Assembly (NCBI GenBank): GCA_032209605.1
Contig: JASFXZ010000001.1
Span: 28,586,619-28,650,618 of the forward strand
Direction: 5' to 3'
Source of the DNA: Mactromeris polynyma
Lineage: Eukaryota > Mollusca > Bivalvia > Venerida > Mactridae
Length of the DNA stretch: 64,000 nucleotides
Positions 60,436 through 64,000 of this stretch are shown piece by piece. Below the pieces are notes generated by a model. It made no database searches. It was not told the origin of the DNA and saw nothing but the letters and a program-made list of their open reading frames with translations. Position 1 is the first letter of the stretch, and the number at the start of each line of letters is the position of its first letter. The position numbers and the translations under genes are program-made.

Positions 60436-61363
60436 ATGAAACTTTTAAGCCTCTTGCTGGTCTCTGGCTTAATGATGACACTGTCCATTGTAGCTGGTCA
60501 AGAGGTCATCACGCGGACTATCCCGATTCGAGTCCCGAACCGACAGGACTTGCAAACAAGGAAATGTAACTATACTTTCTACAATTATTTTCAAAATCGT
60601 TAATAATAATATAGTTGTATAAGTATAATGTCAAATCATACAAGCCTTTACTAAACGAAATGATAAAAATGTTGTGCCGAAGTCGAGTATAAACCATTTG
60701 TTCAAATGATGCATACATATATACACTCAACGACACTTCTAAGTCCACACTTCTATTTTCATGGCTAACTTCGACATTTGTTGGAGTATTTTTATAAAAC
60801 CTGGTCACAATCTTAACAAAATATTTTATTATATGAAAACATAACAAAAATAACAATCGGATACGAATCCGCTCAACTGTGACAGTTTTACTGCTGCTGG
60901 TGGAAATACTCCAACAAATGTCGAAGTTAGCCATGAAAATCGAAGTGTGGACTTAGAAGTGTCGTTGAGTATACATAAACAGGAATTATTCTATGCTATT
61001 AACATATATTTTAGACTCGTATGCAATATCAAACAATGAATATGAGTTCCAGTAATTGTCACACACATACAAACAAAAGTTACACAAAGTTATTTAACAT
61101 ATAACATTTGAAGTCCACAGCCTTCTTATAACATACAATTATGTATAATTACAAAAGTATTTATCTAATTGTACACGCAATATTTATAATAAAACTGTAT
61201 CCATCTTGCTTGTATAGACACGTACATGCTGCTTATAGCTGTTGTAATGGGCAACGCCTTCCTGTCGAGACGTCAGAACAACGGAGCGGTCATTTCCGAA
61301 GATCCTAACCCTGGTAGTGGCGGAAGCGGAAACGGAGGTGGTCCCGCTCCGGGTGGAAAATAA
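60436..61363 (+). CDS. Small secreted/membrane peptide gene B (unrecognised family)
   Basis: I do not recognise this family. Coding exons 60436-60565 and 61218-61363 are joined at GGAAAT|GTAACT and TGTATAG|ACACG in phase 1, again splitting a Tyr codon. The product is 91 residues. A signal peptide (MKLLSLLLVSGLMMTLSIVAG) is followed by ITRTIPIRVPN, then after the joint YTYMLLIAVVMGNAFL (second hydrophobic segment), a basic SRRQNNG, and a Gly/Ser/Pro tail (PGSGGSGNGGG) ending PGGK. An acceptor 13 bases upstream of the ATG (TTTTTCAG, exon edge 60423) implies an untranslated first exon. Exon plan, phase and residue order parallel gene A at 54,945-56,279, which lies in the opposite orientation. 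The donor GTAACT is weaker than usual. AATAAA overlaps the stop codon (61359-61364) and another lies in the element downstream. Confidence 0.6.
60721..60974. mobile_element. MITE with ~72-bp inverted arms in the intron of peptide gene B
   Basis: The left arm (ACTCAACGACACTTCTAAGT ... TTCGACATTTGTTGGAGTAT) is inverted almost perfectly at 60,903-60,974 (ATACTCCAACAAATGTCGAA ... AGAAGTGTCGTTGAGTATAC). About 110 bases lie between the arms. No frame of interest is present. Confidence 0.85.
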
Positions 61364-61436
61364 ATACGATGGTAACATTATCTTTGGAATTTTGTGTGTC
61401 TCAGTATTCAATATTTATCATGCATCAACTCAAATT

Positions 61437-61657
61437 TACGGTGGCACAGAGGTGACATGTGTATGTTTTTATTTATCTCGTGCGCACGAGATACTAAGTT
61501 GTGCGCATGACTTAATTGCCTCGTGCGCACGACATAGTAAGTCTTGCGCACGACATAGTATCTCGTGCGCACGACTAAGTATATCGTGCGCACGACTAAG
61601 TATGTCGTGCGCACGAGATCAATAAAAACAAACACATGTCACCTCTGTGCCACCGTA
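61437..61657. mobile_element. Palindrome-array element 1 (221 bp, TIR TACGGTGGC)
   Basis: The ends TACGGTGGCACAGAGGTGAC and GTCACCTCTGTGCCACCGTA are inverted copies that extend about 50 bases inward. CAAATT flanks both sides (61431-61436, 61658-61663) as a target-site duplication. The core is seven tandem copies of the 12-bp palindrome TCGTGCGCACGA (five perfect), spaced about 21 bases apart. It lies 74 bases after the stop of peptide gene B, probably in its 3' UTR. Confidence 0.9.
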
Positions 61658-61663
61658 CAAATT

Positions 61664-62356
61664 GCTTTCAAATTGGTAATTTCTTATATTGCTGTATTTG
61701 GTTCGTGATTAGTTCATTGTAGTATAATTTGATTTAATTTGTTCAAAGTCATATACTTATCCTCATGCTGTTAATACGTTAACATTCATGCATGGTAATA
61801 CAAAAATATCCACGTACAAACAAACGTATAAAGTAAGTATCAACCAGCAGAAACATAAGTTGACCGAATAGAAATGTGTTTCAATGTGTACTATATTCTC
61901 GTAATCTTTAAACATAAACTATCTTATTCCTTGCTACTAAGACCATGCTGTTTTATATATGTGTTCAGCGTCCGCGAGCGCCTAGGTTAATAGCTCTTTA
62001 AGCAAAAGCACCATTTTCGTAAGTTTCAAATTGTCCAGGGAAGTAACCAATATGTCGTATTTACGTATCTTTTGGTAAATAGTTCGATAACTTGCATATT
62101 TGAAAATAGTGAGTGAAAACTAGTCAGTTTTTCTGTTAGACTTCTAATGTTTCATAAAGAAACAAGCTGTTTATTTTTATCATGTTTAACTCATAAAAAC
62201 ATAAGAAATGATACATCGTCTATTATGTAGGTTTGCGTTTGTTTCGAAAGGACTTTGTGCGACTTTTTCGAAAAGTATCTAGATTTCGCGAACCGAAGTT
62301 GACGCTTAACAAAAATAAAAAAAGCAGTATGGCCTTAGTACGTTACTGTTTTCTTT
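61664..62356. other. Gene-free stretch
   Basis: AT-rich; no exon, array or RNA gene was recognised. Confidence 0.35.
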
Positions 62357-62518
62357 GTAATGGGACTTTACCCGGCTATTACGGTAGATGACGAGCCCAA
62401 CCTTCCATAATCCAGCTTGATGGCTTCCTTACTTACAAATTCTACATCCTGAGTGGGATTCGAACCTGGAGCGGTAAGGAACAAGTGATATGTACACCTC
62501 AGTCACAAAGGCACACAT
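62357..62518 (-). mobile_element. tRNA-derived SINE, minus strand
   Basis: On the minus strand a B box-like CCAGGTTCGAATCCC (62,455-62,469) is preceded by a poorly conserved A box. It is followed by AGCTGGATTATGGAAGGTTG, a central-domain-like motif seen in several invertebrate SINEs (from memory). Target-site duplications were not found by eye. Confidence 0.55.
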
Positions 62519-63064
62519 GAATGGGTTAATAGCTTACGAAAGTACACCTTAGCTTGTTTGAAAAAGCTTCACCAATATTTTCGAAGTATCATTACGAATG
62601 AGATGATATCGGAAGATGATAAAAGATGAAAGATGAAAGTTTTTTTCAAAAGTTATTAACAAGACATTCTTCAAAAGTTTGCTAAGTTAAAAAAGTACTC
62701 CAAGCTGTTGTTACAGTCACGTGCCAAGTCATTTGTGAAATAACTTACATGTACATTCAGACTCTATACTAGGGATTCATAAATAGTGTTTGTAACTGTA
62801 TCAAGACAGAACTTGTCGCTGATGTAAATGACGTAATAATGTATATGGCATGAAATGACGTCAAAATAGAAACGGACGCGGATAGAAAGAAGCTGGAAAA
62901 GAAGGGTTAAGTTGGTACGGGGAAACACCAACCTACGAAACATTTCGGATCGAGGTGGTGTGAGGACAATTCTAAATTATAAGACCGCCTTTGGGAACCT
63001 TGAAAACTTTTCTTTTTATTGAGGTGGTCATAATATAGAGGTTGAATAAAGAGCAAAACAATGA

Positions 63065-63145
63065 AAACAGACTTGAAATTGTGTTCTTAATTTTTCGGTG
63101 GTCTTATTATTGAGGTGGTCTTTATGTGAGGTTGTATTGTACGTG
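63065..63145. repeat. Dispersed repeat, second copy
   Basis: Matches 19,360-19,435 (GTGTTCTTAATTTT, GGTGGTCTTATTATT, AGGTGGTCTT). No coding content is seen. Confidence 0.6.
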
Positions 63146-63251
63146 TGCCGCCCACACGAATATATACTGATCAAAACCGTGTACCCGCCACATTTGTTTT
63201 GTATCTTCACTACATTACGATAAATTGATCTGAAACAATGAATGTGATTTT

Positions 63252-63431
63252 TACGGTGGCACAGAGGTGACATGTGTATGTTTTTATTTATTTCACTTGC
63301 GCACGACATACTTAGTCGTGCGCACGAGATACTATGTCGTGCGCACGACTAAGTAAGTAGTCCGCACGACATAGTATCTCGTGCGCACGAGATAAATAAA
63401 AACATACACATGTCACCTCTGTGCCACCGTA
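63252..63431. mobile_element. Palindrome-array element 2 (180 bp)
   Basis: Same terminal repeats as the element at 61,437, with five core palindromes of which three are perfect TCGTGCGCACGA. ATTTT lies at both flanks with a one-base offset, a less clear duplication than in element 1. The two elements lie about 1.6 kb apart. Confidence 0.88.
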
Positions 63432-63649
63432 TATTTTGATACTTTATACAGTGACTTCTTGCGATAGCGCATTTCTTTTGAATTAAAAGTGTTATAGTTC
63501 ACCACAATCAAAGTTAAATGAAGATGCAGCTTGTAACAGTTTAGAAGTTGTGTGAGATAGTACAGGCACGTTAGAACTGTTGACCAGTGTATAATGTATT
63601 AAACGTATTACATTAGTACAATCATTAGATGATTTCATTTCCATTTCAG

Positions 63650-63981
63650 AAAGCCCTATGGGAAAGTGTTGCTCTAGTGAAGGCTGTGCAGTATTATACG
63701 CATGGTACACTGTGAGGGAAATCAGTATTACCACAATCAGTATTATGATAGTATTAATCCAATGTTTCGTGATGCTTGTATTTTTTGCACTTACTATTAG
63801 GAATAGTAAAAAAAAACATTCTAATTTATATTGGTCGTCTGAAAATTGTGTCGATAAGCAATTACATTTCTTGCAAATTTCAATTATAAATTATTTCAGA
63901 TACAAGTATATGTATGTTTTTATTAAACGAACACCTACACATTGGTTCAAGTATTTATGTTTTTATGAATTTCAACATTAA
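63650..63981 (+). CDS. Probable terminal exon of a tetraspanin
   Basis: The exon follows a good acceptor (CATTTCCATTTCAG) and reads ESPMGKCCSSEGCAVL YAW, then a 23-residue hydrophobic helix (SITTISIMIVLIQCFVMLVFF) and a short basic tail (RNSKKK). The pattern 'CC ... GC ... W ... transmembrane helix with I-x-IVLIQ ... basic tail' is that of the end of the large extracellular loop and helix 4 of tetraspanins, membrane scaffold proteins. Two bases before SPM belong to a split codon. The frame runs to a stop at 63,979-63,981, giving a longer Lys/Tyr-rich tail than usual. Upstream exons are not recognised in the window, so they may be in the gap to the left or lost; this could also be a lone exon relic. 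Confidence 0.45.
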
Positions 63982-64000
63982 ACGTTATAATGTATGCGTG

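Noticed and set aside
61317..61635. Frames with SCARHSISCAR-type repeats
   Set aside because: They are readings of the tandem palindromes in a transposable element.

Overview
The window is nuclear DNA of an animal, AT-rich and split by many introns. It most resembles a bivalve mollusc or a related lophotrochozoan. The reasons are: metazoan genes with GT-AG introns (RSF1, SLC16 transporters, a J1-crystallin-like ADP-ribosylglycohydrolase, a probable tetraspanin), no operons, several tRNA-derived SINEs whose tail style is familiar from bivalves, and many minisatellites and small inverted-repeat transposons inside introns. The species assignment is inference. All exon limits below were read by eye from splice sites, reading phase and family similarity.

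Layout. (1) 1-12,816 (+): the 3' twelve exons of the chromatin-remodelling subunit RSF1, with a split PHD finger and one very large last exon, followed by a long AT-rich 3' UTR to about 16.1 kb. (2) 18,276-22,186 (-): a complete six-exon ADP-ribosylglycohydrolase/J1-crystallin-like gene, convergent with RSF1. (3) 22.35-51.5 kb: a large tandem duplication. Each unit holds a non-coding upstream block and a seven-exon SLC16-type monocarboxylate transporter (24,670-32,723 and 41,083-51,399). Both transporters share a GC-AG first intron filled by a ~2.7 kb minisatellite. The second copy has lost the AG acceptor of exon 3, but a nearby base change offers an in-frame substitute. Between the units, on the minus strand, lies a Myb/SANT-like gene (33,883-35,380) that carries an extra base before its first donor. 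(4) 35.5-41.0 kb: the second unit's upstream region, expanded by a palindromic element, a 50-bp array, CpG-dense GTACGG-rich sequence, a dead LINE 3' end and two opposed tRNA-like sequences.

(5) 51.4-64 kb: a gene-poor accessory region with two small unnamed genes, 54,945-56,290 (-) and 60,423-61,363 (+). They share one architecture: an untranslated exon boundary just before the ATG, a signal-peptide exon, a phase-1 intron that splits a Tyr codon, then an exon with a second hydrophobic stretch and a Gly/Ser-rich tail. They look like divergent paralogues of a small secreted or membrane peptide family that I do not recognise, and are the best candidate here for something undescribed. Around them sit a 35-bp array, a 32-bp array, a SINE with clear target-site duplications, and a family of inverted-repeat elements built from tandem TCGTGCGCACGA palindromes. 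The window closes with what looks like a tetraspanin terminal exon.

The genes do not form an evident pathway. The main story is local genome dynamics: duplicated transporters, splice-site turnover, exon fragments copied in tandem, and repeats that stay open in several reading frames and imitate genes.
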